A program made the position numbers and the translations under genes. The notes beneath the pieces are model-generated. The model had not been told where the DNA came from, did not search any database, and saw nothing but the letters and a program-made list of their open reading frames with translations. From Trinickia caryophylli (GTDB taxonomy: Bacteria; Pseudomonadota; Gammaproteobacteria; Burkholderiales; Burkholderiaceae), in the NCBI RefSeq assembly GCF_034424545.1, contig NZ_CP139970.1, positions 682,001-746,000 on the forward strand: a stretch of DNA of 64,000 nucleotides, in the 5' to 3' direction. This document shows positions 18,382-28,208 of this stretch, one piece after another; the first letter of the stretch is position 1, and each line of letters begins with the position of its first letter.

Positions 18382-18401
18382 AAACGTTTAGCGAAACGTT
18401 T
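18382..18401. promoter_or_regulatory. Downstream paired LacI-type operator (two AAACGTTT boxes)
   Basis: AAACGTTT at 18382-18389 and 18394-18401, again 12 bp apart, directly downstream of the predicted -10. It mirrors the upstream pair; two such sites flanking a promoter could allow cooperative binding or looping by a tetrameric or paired repressor. Confidence 0.75.
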
Positions 18402-18449
18402 CGTCCGCGGAGCCGACGAGCTCTGCCCGGCAAGCGAAACACGAACCGG

Positions 18450-20006
<1,557 letters not shown>

Positions 20007-20022
20007 ACCGACGGAAGCGACC

Positions 20023-21072
20023 ATGGCAAATACCCCACATCCGATGCCCCCGGCCGAGCCGGCTCTGCCGATGACGCGCGAGCGGCCGCTCGCGGCCTTG
20101 CGTGCAAGACTCTTTCATGCCAGCGCGCGCCAGAAGGTGCTGGCGTTCGCCAGCCTCGTCGTACTCATCGTCTTTTTCGGCTTCGCATCGCCACAGTTTC
20201 TGCAGGTCGACAACCTCGTCAGCATTCTGCAGGCAACCGCCGTCAACGGCGTACTCGCGATCGCCTCCACCTTCGTCATCATCACCGGCGGCATCGATCT
20301 GTCGGTCGGCACGCTCATGACCTTTTGCGCCGTGATGACGGGTGTGGTGCTCACGAACTGGGGCATGCCGCTCTACCTCGGCGTCCTCGCCGCGCTCGGC
20401 TTCGGCGCGCTTTGCGGCTCCATTTCGGGCTTCCTCATCGCGAAGCTGCGCATCCCGCCCTTCATCGCCACGCTCGGCATGATGATGCTGCTCAAGGGAC
20501 TCTCGCTCGTGATCTCGGGCACGCGCCCCATCTACTTCAACGACACGCCGGGCTTCACGAGCATTTCCCAGGACTCGCTGATCGGCAACCTCATTCCGTC
20601 GCTGCCGATTCCGAATTCGGTGCTGATCCTGTTCGTGCTTGCCGTTCTCGCGGCGGTCGCGCTCAACAAGACGCTGTTCGGCCGCTACACGTTCGCGCTC
20701 GGCAGCAACGAAGAGGCGGTACGGCTGTCGGGCGTGGCCGTCGACGCCTGGAAGATCGCCGTCTACACCGTTGGCGGCGCCATCTGCGGCATCGCCGGAC
20801 TGCTCATCGCCTCGCGTCTGAACTCGGCGCAGCCAGCCCTCGGCCAGGGTTACGAACTCGACGCGATCGCCGCCGTCGTGATCGGCGGCACCTCGCTTTC
20901 GGGCGGCACCGGCACGATCACGGGTACGATGATCGGCGCGTTCATCATGAGCGTACTCGTCAACGGGCTGCGCGTGATGTCGGTCGATCAGGAATGGCAG
21001 ATCGTCGTCACCGGCGTGATCATCATCGCAGCGGTCTACCTCGACATGCTGCGCCGGCGCAAGCAACGCTAA
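20023..21072 (+). CDS. Sugar ABC transporter permease (RbsC type)
   Basis: A 349-residue permease with ~8-10 hydrophobic segments and the RbsC signatures FVIITGGIDLSVGTLM and AVVIGGTSLSGGTGTITGTMIGAF. It forms the membrane channel for the ATPase encoded just upstream (16-bp gap). The N-terminal ~35 residues are a hydrophilic tail. A GGAAG site precedes the ATG. Confidence 0.94.
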   Translation: MANTPHPMPPAEPALPMTRERPLAALRARLFHASARQKVLAFASLVVLIVFFGFASPQFLQVDNLVSILQATAVNGVLAIASTFVIITGGIDLSVGTLMTFCAVMTGVVLTNWGMPLYLGVLAALGFGALCGSISGFLIAKLRIPPFIATLGMMMLLKGLSLVISGTRPIYFNDTPGFTSISQDSLIGNLIPSLPIPNSVLILFVLAVLAAVALNKTLFGRYTFALGSNEEAVRLSGVAVDAWKIAVYTVGGAICGIAGLLIASRLNSAQPALGQGYELDAIAAVVIGGTSLSGGTGTITGTMIGAFIMSVLVNGLRVMSVDQEWQIVVTGVIIIAAVYLDMLRRRKQR

Positions 21073-21168
21073 TCACCACCGCGCTCGCGGTAGCGGTAGC
21101 AGCAAGCGGCACGGCCGCGCGGCGCAAGCCGACGCGGCCGTCCATTCAACCAGAGAGGAGACGTGAAG

Positions 21169-22110
21169 ATGACGAAACCACGATTGATCGGCGCGGCGCT
21201 CGGGCTCGCCCTCGCAGTCGGCTTCAGCACCGGCGCATCGGCTGAAGAGCCCTATATCCCGCTGATCTCGAAAGGCTTCCAGCACCAGTTCTGGCAGGCC
21301 GTCAAAAAAGGCGCGGAAAAAGCCGGCGAGGAGTATCACGTGAAGGTATCGTTCGAGGGCCCCGAAACCGAAGCAATGGTCGACAAGCAAATCGACATGC
21401 TCTCGGCCGCGCTCGCGAAGAAGCCCGCCGCGATCGGCTTCGCCGCGCTCGACAGCAAGGCCGCCATTCCGCTGCTCAAGAAGGCCCAGGCCCAGAAGAT
21501 TCCCGTCATCGCGTTCGACTCCGGCGTCGACAGCGACATCCCGCTCGCGACGACCGCAACGGACAACAAGAAGGCCGCCTCGCTCGCCGCCGACAAAATG
21601 GCGGCGTTGATCGGCGATGCAGGCGAAGTCGCGCTCGTCGTTCACGATCAGACGAGCCGTACCGGCATCGACCGGCGCGACGGCTTCGTCGATCAAATGA
21701 AGGCGAAGCATCCGAAGGTGAAGATCGTCGATATCCAGTACGGCGGCGGCGATCAGCTTAAATCGACCGACATTACCAAGGCACTGCTGACCGCTCATCC
21801 GAACTTGAAGGGCATATTCGGTGCCAACGAGGGCTCGGTGATCGGCGTCATTCACGGCGTGAAGGAGATGAAACGCAAGGTCGTGATCATCGGCTACGAC
21901 TCGGGCAAGGAGCAAAAGGAAGCGATCCGCTCCGGCATCGAAGCGGGTGCGATCACGCAGAACCCCGGCGGCATCGGCTACGAAACGGTCAAGGCCGCCG
22001 TCATGGCGCTCAAGGGGCAGAAGCTGCCGAAGGTCATCGATACGGGCTTTTACTGGTACGACAAGTCGAACATCGACGATCCGAAAATCGCCTCGCAACT
22101 CTACGACTGA
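21169..22110 (+). CDS. Sugar ABC transporter periplasmic binding protein (RbsB type)
   Basis: A 313-residue exported protein. The signal peptide MTKPRLIGAALGLALAVGF..GASA is followed by EEPYIPLISKGFQHQFWQAVKKGAEKA, the type-I binding-protein start, and AFDSGVDSDIPLATTATDN, typical of ribose/xylose-class proteins. The start was set at ATG 21169, 8 nt after GAGGAG; an upstream GTG at 21163 is too close to that site. It delivers the sugar to the permease and ATPase encoded immediately upstream. The ligand is not certain; neighbours suggest an aldose or deoxy-sugar. Confidence 0.93.
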   Translation: MTKPRLIGAALGLALAVGFSTGASAEEPYIPLISKGFQHQFWQAVKKGAEKAGEEYHVKVSFEGPETEAMVDKQIDMLSAALAKKPAAIGFAALDSKAAIPLLKKAQAQKIPVIAFDSGVDSDIPLATTATDNKKAASLAADKMAALIGDAGEVALVVHDQTSRTGIDRRDGFVDQMKAKHPKVKIVDIQYGGGDQLKSTDITKALLTAHPNLKGIFGANEGSVIGVIHGVKEMKRKVVIIGYDSGKEQKEAIRSGIEAGAITQNPGGIGYETVKAAVMALKGQKLPKVIDTGFYWYDKSNIDDPKIASQLYD

Positions 22111-22167
22111 AGCCAGTCAGGCGCACGGGCTCGCGCGAGTCCGTGCGCGCGGGCAAAGCCTCGTGCC

Positions 22168-22914
22168 CTACGCCAAGCCCCCCATTCGGCTAGCAACGCG
22201 CACGATCGCGGTCGCGATCTGCTTTTCGCGGCGGGCGTCGAGCCGCGCGAGCGGCACGCTGGTGCTGACGGCCACCCGCTTGCCGAGCGGCGTCACGCCC
22301 ACATAGGCCGCAAAACAGGTCAACCCGAGGCTCACCTCCTCCCGCTCGACGGCCAGCCCGCAGGCGCGTATACCGGAGAGTTCGCGCAGCAAGACGGCGC
22401 GGCGCGTCGTGGTATTCGGCGTCATGGCTGCGAGCCGTTCGGGCAGCAACGCGATAACCTCTTCGTCGGAGAGGCTTGCCAGCAACGCCTTGCCGAGCGC
22501 GCAGCAATGCGCGGGCAGGCGCGAGCCCAGATCCGAGACGAGCCGCACCGGCCGCTGCGCATCTTCGCGCGCGATGTAGACCACCTGCGCGCCGTCGAGC
22601 ACCGCCAACTGAACGACCTCATTGTGTGCCGCGACGAATGCCTGCGCCTCTGCCCGAAACGCCGCCTGCAGCCCGTCGTGCCGCACGTAGGCGCTGCCCA
22701 GCTCGAACAGCTTCAGGCCGATGATGTAGCCGTCCGCCCGCTTTTCGATCCAGTGACGCTGCGCGAGCGAATCGAGCAGCAGATAAAGCGTGCTTCGCGA
22801 AAGTCCCGTGGCCTGCATCAGCGCCGCCGCGCGCACCGGCCGCGACGCCTGTGCAAGCAGCTCGAGCACTTCGTGCGCGCGCCGCAACGCGGGCACCTCG
22901 TACGCTTCGCTCAC
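22168..22914 (-). CDS. IclR-family transcriptional regulator
   Basis: A 248-residue regulator. The winged helix-turn-helix covers about 1-65 (ALRRAHEVLELLAQ..AALMQATGLSRSTLYLLLDSLAQRHWIEK), then an IclR effector domain with SRLPAHCCALGKALLASL and EEVSLGLTCFAAYV. The GTG start was chosen because a strong AAGGAGG site lies ~7 nt before it. It is divergent from the xylX-type gene, which it probably controls in response to a sugar-acid intermediate. Confidence 0.92.
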   Translation of the reverse strand: MSEAYEVPALRRAHEVLELLAQASRPVRAAALMQATGLSRSTLYLLLDSLAQRHWIEKRADGYIIGLKLFELGSAYVRHDGLQAAFRAEAQAFVAAHNEVVQLAVLDGAQVVYIAREDAQRPVRLVSDLGSRLPAHCCALGKALLASLSDEEVIALLPERLAAMTPNTTTRRAVLLRELSGIRACGLAVEREEVSLGLTCFAAYVGVTPLGKRVAVSTSVPLARLDARREKQIATAIVRVASRMGGLA

Positions 22915-22953
22915 TGCCGGCCTCCTTCCCGCTCGTCTTGCGATGGTTGCGAT

Positions 22954-22991
22954 TGTCCAATAGGTTGAACATCTAATCAATATCGTGGACA
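22954..22991. promoter_or_regulatory. Candidate IclR-type site (TGTCCA-N26-TGGACA)
   Basis: An inverted repeat TGTCCA (22954-22959) / TGGACA (22986-22991) encloses an AT-rich core in the 122-bp gap between the IclR gene and the xylX-type gene. The assignment is positional and tentative. Confidence 0.3.
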
Positions 22992-23036
22992 CACCGCCGG
23001 AGCCTGACTACGATCGACGCACCTCCAACATCCGAC

Positions 23037-24224
23037 ATGCCGCAGATCCCGACCATGCAACCGACGCCACGCTCCTGCCTGCCGCAAGACCTCGACGACG
23101 CCACCCTGATCGGGCGCGTCTGGCGCCCCGCCCCCCACGATGGCCCGTCCGTCGTCGCGATTCGCCGGAAAGAAGTGTTCGACATCACCGCCACAGTGCC
23201 CACGACCGCCGACCTTTTCGATCGGCCGGATGCGGTGGACGTGGCACGACATGCGCCAGGCGAGTCCCTCGGTCCCGTCGAACCGCTGCTCGAAGCCAGC
23301 CTCGCGAACGGCCCCGTCTTGCGGCTGCTGGCACCTTGCGACGTCCAGGCGATCAAGGCCTGCGGCGTGACGTTTGCCGTGAGTCTGCTCGAACGTGTCA
23401 TCGAAGAACAGGCAGGCGGCGACGCCAGCAAAGCGGACGAGGTGCGCAAGCTCATGGTGGAGCTGATCGGCACCGATCTCGCCAGGATCAAGCCCGGCTC
23501 CGAAGGCGCCATGCGGCTGAAAGCCGAACTGATCCGGCGTGATGCCTGGTCGCAATACATGGAAGTGGGCATCGGCCCCGACGCCGAGGTGTTCTCGAAA
23601 TCGCAACCGATGTCGGCCGTTGGTCTCGGCGCACCCGTCGGCCTCTATCCCACTTCGAACTGGAACAATCCCGAGCCCGAGATCGTGCTCGCCGTCAACA
23701 GTCATGGCGGCATCGTCGGCGCGACACTCGGCAACGACGTGAACCTGAGAGACATCGAAGGCCGCTCCGCGCTGCTGCTGGGCAAAGCCAAGGACAATAA
23801 CGGCTCGTGCGCGATCGGCCCGTTCGTGCGCCTGTTCGACGAACATTTCACGCTCGATACCGTGCGCCGGGCGAGCCTCGCGCTGCGCATCGAGGGAAGT
23901 GACGGGTTCGTGCTCGAAGGGGTGAGCCATATGACGGAGATCAGCCGCGACCCAACGGACCTCGTCGGCCAGACCTGCGGTGCGCACCATCAGTATCCCG
24001 ACGGGTTCGTTCTCTTTCTCGGCACGATGTTCTCGCCGATCAAGGACCGGGACGCGCCGGGTGCCGGCTTCACCCATCACATGGGAGACACGGTGACGAT
24101 CTCGACGCCCTCGCTCGGCGCGCTCGTCAACACGGTGGCGCGCAGCGACGAAATCGCACCCTGGACGTTCGGCGTACGCGCGCTTTACCGCAATCTCGCG
24201 CGGCGCGGCTTGCTGCAGGCTTGA
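23037..24224 (+). CDS. xylX: 2-keto-3-deoxy-sugar-acid dehydratase, XylX type (FAH family)
   Basis: A 395-residue member of the fumarylacetoacetate hydrolase superfamily. Its length and blocks (KACGVTFAVSLLERVIEE, WSQYMEVGIGPDAEVF, WNNPEPEIVL, GNDVNLRDIEGRSALLL, KAKDNNGSCAIGPF, HHQYPDGFVLFLGTMF) closely resemble Caulobacter XylX as I recall it. That enzyme turns 2-keto-3-deoxy-D-xylonate (or -arabinonate) into alpha-ketoglutarate semialdehyde in the Weimberg pathway. The acidic metal ligands sit in PEPE and the downstream D. Its neighbours are an IclR regulator, a sugar importer and an aldose dehydrogenase-like AKR. The start has no clear ribosome site; ATG at 23055 is an alternative. Confidence 0.85.
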   Translation: MPQIPTMQPTPRSCLPQDLDDATLIGRVWRPAPHDGPSVVAIRRKEVFDITATVPTTADLFDRPDAVDVARHAPGESLGPVEPLLEASLANGPVLRLLAPCDVQAIKACGVTFAVSLLERVIEEQAGGDASKADEVRKLMVELIGTDLARIKPGSEGAMRLKAELIRRDAWSQYMEVGIGPDAEVFSKSQPMSAVGLGAPVGLYPTSNWNNPEPEIVLAVNSHGGIVGATLGNDVNLRDIEGRSALLLGKAKDNNGSCAIGPFVRLFDEHFTLDTVRRASLALRIEGSDGFVLEGVSHMTEISRDPTDLVGQTCGAHHQYPDGFVLFLGTMFSPIKDRDAPGAGFTHHMGDTVTISTPSLGALVNTVARSDEIAPWTFGVRALYRNLARRGLLQA

Positions 24225-24292
24225 CGAGCGCGCTCGTGCGTTGCTTGTGAACCGCGCGCGACGGCGGTCCCGGAATCGGGGAGAATGCCTCG

Positions 24293-24508
24293 ATGAACGC
24301 ACATGACCTCGAGCGGCTCGTCACCGTGGCGATGCCCTACGGCAAGTACAAGGGCCGGCTCATCGCCGATCTGCCCGGGTACTACCTGAACTGGTTCGCC
24401 CGCGAGGGCTTCCCTCCCGGCGAAATCGGCCGTCTCGTCGCCCTCATGCAGGAACTCGACCACAACGGCTTGCGCAGTCTGCTCGATCCGCTGCGCAAGC
24501 CGCGCTAA
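24293..24508 (+). CDS. DUF3820 family protein
   Basis: A 71-residue protein with the DUF3820 pattern: MPYGKYKGRLIADLPGYYLNWFAREGFPPGEIGRL. Function is not established; some members are annotated as quorum-sensing-regulated virulence factors. GGGGAGA lies ~9 nt upstream and a strong terminator follows 38 bp after the stop, so it is probably a single-gene unit or the last gene after xylX. Confidence 0.88.
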   Translation: MNAHDLERLVTVAMPYGKYKGRLIADLPGYYLNWFAREGFPPGEIGRLVALMQELDHNGLRSLLDPLRKPR

Positions 24509-24545
24509 CGCACGTGGCCCGACCGCCCCCGAACATCCGGCTGGG

Positions 24546-24580
24546 ATTGCCGTGCCTGCGGCACGGCAATTCGCTTTTTT
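24546..24580 (+). terminator. Rho-independent terminator after the DUF3820 gene
   Basis: Perfect 11-bp stem ATTGCCGTGCC / GGCACGGCAAT with a 3-nt loop, followed after 4 nt by TTTTTT. It isolates the sugar-catabolism block from the glycosyltransferase that follows. Confidence 0.9.
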
Positions 24581-24743
24581 GCCCCGAATTTAAACGGTGG
24601 CATAATTTCAAACGGCGGATGCGGCGTTCACCGCGGCCCGAGTTTTCTCGGGCATGCAATTCCAAAATTTCGACGAGTGTGTCTTTTATCTGCCCGGGCG
24701 GTTTCGTGCAGCGGATCCAGTTATCCCTCCAATAATTCAATAT

Positions 24744-26243
24744 ATGAGTCCGGATACTCTACTCACCATTTGCATACCGAGCTACAACCGCGGCCCGCGG
24801 GTCTACTCACTGGTGTTGTTTCTCGCCGGCATCCTGGGTGACAGACTAGGGACCGACGTCGAAATCCTGGTTGCCAACAATTGCTCGACCGACGATACCG
24901 AAGCGTTGCTCGCGCCGCTGTGCCGCCCGGGCCTGCGCGTGCACACGCATGCGGCACACTACCCGAGCGCGGAGGAGAATATCTTCAACTCGCTCGAGTT
25001 GTGCACGGGGCGCTATGTCTGGTTTCATGGAGACGATGACATACCGACCGCCGAGGGCATCGAACTGCTGATGGATAATATCCGCTCCGATGCCGCGGAT
25101 ATCTTCTGCTTCAACTCCGCCATGATCAATTCATGGGGCGAAGCGGTGAACTCAGGCATTCTTCCGATCAATCGACCATACCTCGACGTCGACGCGGCCG
25201 CGTCGGCGCAGGTTCTGGGTTTTACGTTTTATATGGCGGGAATTACCAATCTGGTGTTCCGCCGTGACATCGTCGACAAGGAAACCGCTTACCGGGCATA
25301 TCGCCTGCAACCCATCTACTCGCATGTGGCCTGGGTATATGTTTCCTTTCGCGGCAAACGCATGCGGATCGTCAACTATCCACTCGTGCATTACCGGATG
25401 AGCGTGCACGAGACCGTCGACCACTTCCGGAATTACGCGAAGAAGCACAACATCAGCGATCACATGATCTGGGGCTTCGGTATGGTCCGGCTTCTTGCTT
25501 TCATGGTGGATGAAGGAGCATTGACGCCTGCCGAAGTCGGGCGAATCGTCGACCTCAGGCCGGACGGCTCCCGCGTCAGCCTCGTCGTCGCGACGATGCA
25601 ACGAATGTACGAGCAGTTGATGGCGAGCGTGGCAAGGGCGGAAGAACGCAGCAAGGTCCCGTACGAGGAGTTCGTGCGGGCACGCGATTTTCTCTATCGC
25701 GTCGATCCGATGAGTTTCGACCTGCTCCGCGTTCTGGAGGAGCTATACCGGATCGGCGAACATCCGAAGAGCCGTGCAAGAATCGCGGAAATCCGCGAGT
25801 CCTTTTGCCGGATGCTGCATGCGCAAGATCGGGAGGTACTCTACCGTCTGTTCTTTGCGGGCCAAGCTTACGGCTATCACATCTATCGCTGCCTCACCGG
25901 CTATGTGGCGATCTCGCCGCAGCGGCTGCGGGAACGCGAAGAGATACTGCGCTGGGCGGACCCGCTGGAGAGCGTACCTTACGCATTCTGCGATGCCGAC
26001 CGCAATGTGCTGATCGCGCGGATAGAAGCGTACGTCAAAGCTCGCGGCAATGCGGCAGAGAGCGATCCGACCGATCGAAACCCCGAGGCGGCACATCTGC
26101 TGCACTCGATTTCCTCGACACTGCACGGGATAAATCACACCACGCATAGCGCGGTAGAAATATATCGCCAATCATCGGCCGCATCGCGCGTCCTTTGGAA
26201 GGTGTTCGCGCGCATCGTCCGCAAACTGCGCCGCCTCGGATGA
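24744..26243 (+). CDS. Family-2 glycosyltransferase
   Basis: A 499-residue protein with a GT-A fold at the N-terminus: LLTICIPSYNRGPRVYSLV, VEILVANNCSTDDTE and the metal/nucleotide-sugar motif in FHGDDDIPT near residue 98. The ~250 C-terminal residues have no clear family and may form an acceptor or protein-interaction domain. It probably transfers a sugar to a surface polysaccharide or glycan. Starts at 24654 or 24744 are possible; the later one was chosen because the catalytic fold begins directly after it. No ribosome site is obvious. Codon usage is less GC-biased than neighbours, hinting at acquisition. Confidence 0.85.
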   Translation: MSPDTLLTICIPSYNRGPRVYSLVLFLAGILGDRLGTDVEILVANNCSTDDTEALLAPLCRPGLRVHTHAAHYPSAEENIFNSLELCTGRYVWFHGDDDIPTAEGIELLMDNIRSDAADIFCFNSAMINSWGEAVNSGILPINRPYLDVDAAASAQVLGFTFYMAGITNLVFRRDIVDKETAYRAYRLQPIYSHVAWVYVSFRGKRMRIVNYPLVHYRMSVHETVDHFRNYAKKHNISDHMIWGFGMVRLLAFMVDEGALTPAEVGRIVDLRPDGSRVSLVVATMQRMYEQLMASVARAEERSKVPYEEFVRARDFLYRVDPMSFDLLRVLEELYRIGEHPKSRARIAEIRESFCRMLHAQDREVLYRLFFAGQAYGYHIYRCLTGYVAISPQRLREREEILRWADPLESVPYAFCDADRNVLIARIEAYVKARGNAAESDPTDRNPEAAHLLHSISSTLHGINHTTHSAVEIYRQSSAASRVLWKVFARIVRKLRRLG

Positions 26244-26320
26244 CGCGGTTCGCCGCGCGCCGGAAGTCGACCTGTTTGCCGGCTCACGCAAGAGAGCCGG
26301 CGGCTGCGAGACTCGCCGAG

Positions 26321-27613
26321 TCAGGGAACGACGGGGTACCCACGCGTCGTCTTGGAGGGGGTACCTGCATCGAAGGATATGACCGCTCGCGACGGATCGC
26401 TGAGCGCAAGACGGTTGTCGAAAAATTGCCTTTCGTATTCGATCAGCGCCCGCGTATACCGCTCGATCATGCGATCCATTCTTCGCAACAATATATTCGA
26501 CACGATCCACAGCCGGAGCCTCGTCAACGCCCGACTGCCGGAAAGCGCCCAAAAAGCATAGACCAAAGGCCGGGACGGCTTCCTTTCCAACAGCGCCAGT
26601 AGCCCCGCCAGGATGGACCGAAGACCGCGGTCCGTTTCCGGCACAAGTGCGGCAATACGCCTCATATCGGCAAGATCGAACAGGACAGGCGCGGACGCTT
26701 GTCGGACATTGTCGATATACACCCGGATCTGGTTGATCAGCATCCCGCAGATAAAGGCGCCCAAGACGCTATGCTTGACCTGCCAGTTCGTCTTGCTGAT
26801 CTCGAGTTCCTCGAACGTCAGCAACTCCGATAAAGCGACACCCGTCTTGCGCGAGCCTTCGGCCAACAACGCCGCGAGGCCGGTCGTAAAAGGAAAAAAT
26901 ACGGGCTTGGCCTTCGCAACGCTGACATGCTCGAAGCGCTCCAGCTCCTCGTCGAGCGTATTGCTGTTGTAGATGATGACCGGCTCGGGCATGAAGGCCA
27001 CCGGGCGATCATGATACGCAGCAAAAAAACTCACCGAATGGCTGTAAATCGACGATATCTCCTGAAACCGTCGCCAATCGACACTCATGATCCTCGTCTT
27101 ACGGAAGCACAGGCACGAAACAGTGGTCGTCGCACTGATCAAGCCGAAATCGCGGAACATGTCCAAGCCTTTCTTGTAGCCGATCAGAGGCGATGGACTG
27201 TGACAATACCTATACTCCCGGCTCTCGATCTTCCCACGCAGGTTCATGAGAATGAAATCGAATTGCGCCTGCTCGAGAATAGGCAGAAGACGCTCGAAGG
27301 CATCGTCGATGACGATGTCATCGTCTCCCAATGACCAGACGTAATCGGCTCGGGCATACTGCAGCGCGTTGAAAAGGCTCTCTTCCGCCGTAAGGTATTC
27401 CTTTTGATGAACCTGATAGCGGACATAGCTCAGGGTCCGGACATACTCCTCGGCCACCGCCTTCGTATCGTCGCGCGAACAATTATCGACACAGACGATC
27501 TCCACCCCCGCTTCGCATTGCGCTCGCTCCACGGCTCGTCGCAGGGACTGCAACAATTCGCGAAGACGCGCCGCTCGGTTCCTGGTGGGGATGACAATGG
27601 AGAGAATGGGCAT
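26321..27613 (-). CDS. Family-2 glycosyltransferase
   Basis: A 430-residue protein. The GT-A domain shows LSIVIPTRNRAARLRELLQSL at the N-terminus, IVCVDNCSRDDT, and the DDD motif in SLGDDDIVIDDA near residue 97. It is convergent with the other glycosyltransferase gene (77-bp gap) and resembles it in layout, including a poorly characterised C-terminal half. Together they may decorate the same glycan, but no polymerase, flippase or nucleotide-sugar gene is visible nearby. AT content is higher than in flanking genes. Confidence 0.85.
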   Translation of the reverse strand: MPILSIVIPTRNRAARLRELLQSLRRAVERAQCEAGVEIVCVDNCSRDDTKAVAEEYVRTLSYVRYQVHQKEYLTAEESLFNALQYARADYVWSLGDDDIVIDDAFERLLPILEQAQFDFILMNLRGKIESREYRYCHSPSPLIGYKKGLDMFRDFGLISATTTVSCLCFRKTRIMSVDWRRFQEISSIYSHSVSFFAAYHDRPVAFMPEPVIIYNSNTLDEELERFEHVSVAKAKPVFFPFTTGLAALLAEGSRKTGVALSELLTFEELEISKTNWQVKHSVLGAFICGMLINQIRVYIDNVRQASAPVLFDLADMRRIAALVPETDRGLRSILAGLLALLERKPSRPLVYAFWALSGSRALTRLRLWIVSNILLRRMDRMIERYTRALIEYERQFFDNRLALSDPSRAVISFDAGTPSKTTRGYPVVP

Positions 27614-28208
27614 CTTAGTAGACTTATAAAGGCCAGTAAAAAACCAGACGAGCTGATTGTTTTTGGCAAACGGCTACCTGTGCCTCCCCGGAGAACATCG
27701 CGCTGCGGTATATCGGCACTCAACCGGAGAAAAAGGAATGTGTCGCATTCCGGGCTTGCTCGAGCCCGACGCGGCGCCGTAGCGGTAACAGTAGCGGCAA
27801 GGGGTCGTACGAGCCGCCAGGCGGCTCCGATCAGCGGGCCGCATGCGCCAGGAGCCCGCAATGCCGTTGTTTGCGAAATCTGCCTGCGCGACCGTCAATG
27901 GTGCGCGCCCCGAGCAGAATCCCCGTGGTCCGACGTTCATCCCCATATATTCCCCGCGTTGCTCTATAGAGCGACCGACTTTCAGAGGTCTGATATTTTT
28001 TCTACATCGTTACCAAATATTACACGCCGCCGATGACAACGCAAGGCCTACTGTAAAAATAGAGCTTTCACCCAATACAGGCAGCGCTCCCGATCGCCGA
28101 AAACGGGGCGCTCCTTTCAAATATTGAGCAAGTGCTTGGTTTCAGTTGCAAAGCAACGGCGCCAGCCCCGTTGCTTCCGGGAACTGGCGCCGCCGTGTGC
28201 GAGGGGGA
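27614..28208. other. Intergenic stretch, no convincing gene
   Basis: 595 bp between the glycosyltransferase start and the metallopeptidase stop. Short overlapping frames are arginine-rich and share no recognisable domain. Near 28155-28195 a GGCGCCAG / CTGGCGCC inverted repeat lies just beyond the metallopeptidase stop on its strand and may act as a transcript-end hairpin, although no T-run follows. Confidence 0.5.

Noticed and set aside
26270..26305. Hairpin GCCGGCTC/GAGCCGGC between the glycosyltransferase genes as a terminator
   Set aside because: The stem is good but no T-run follows on either strand; too weak to call.
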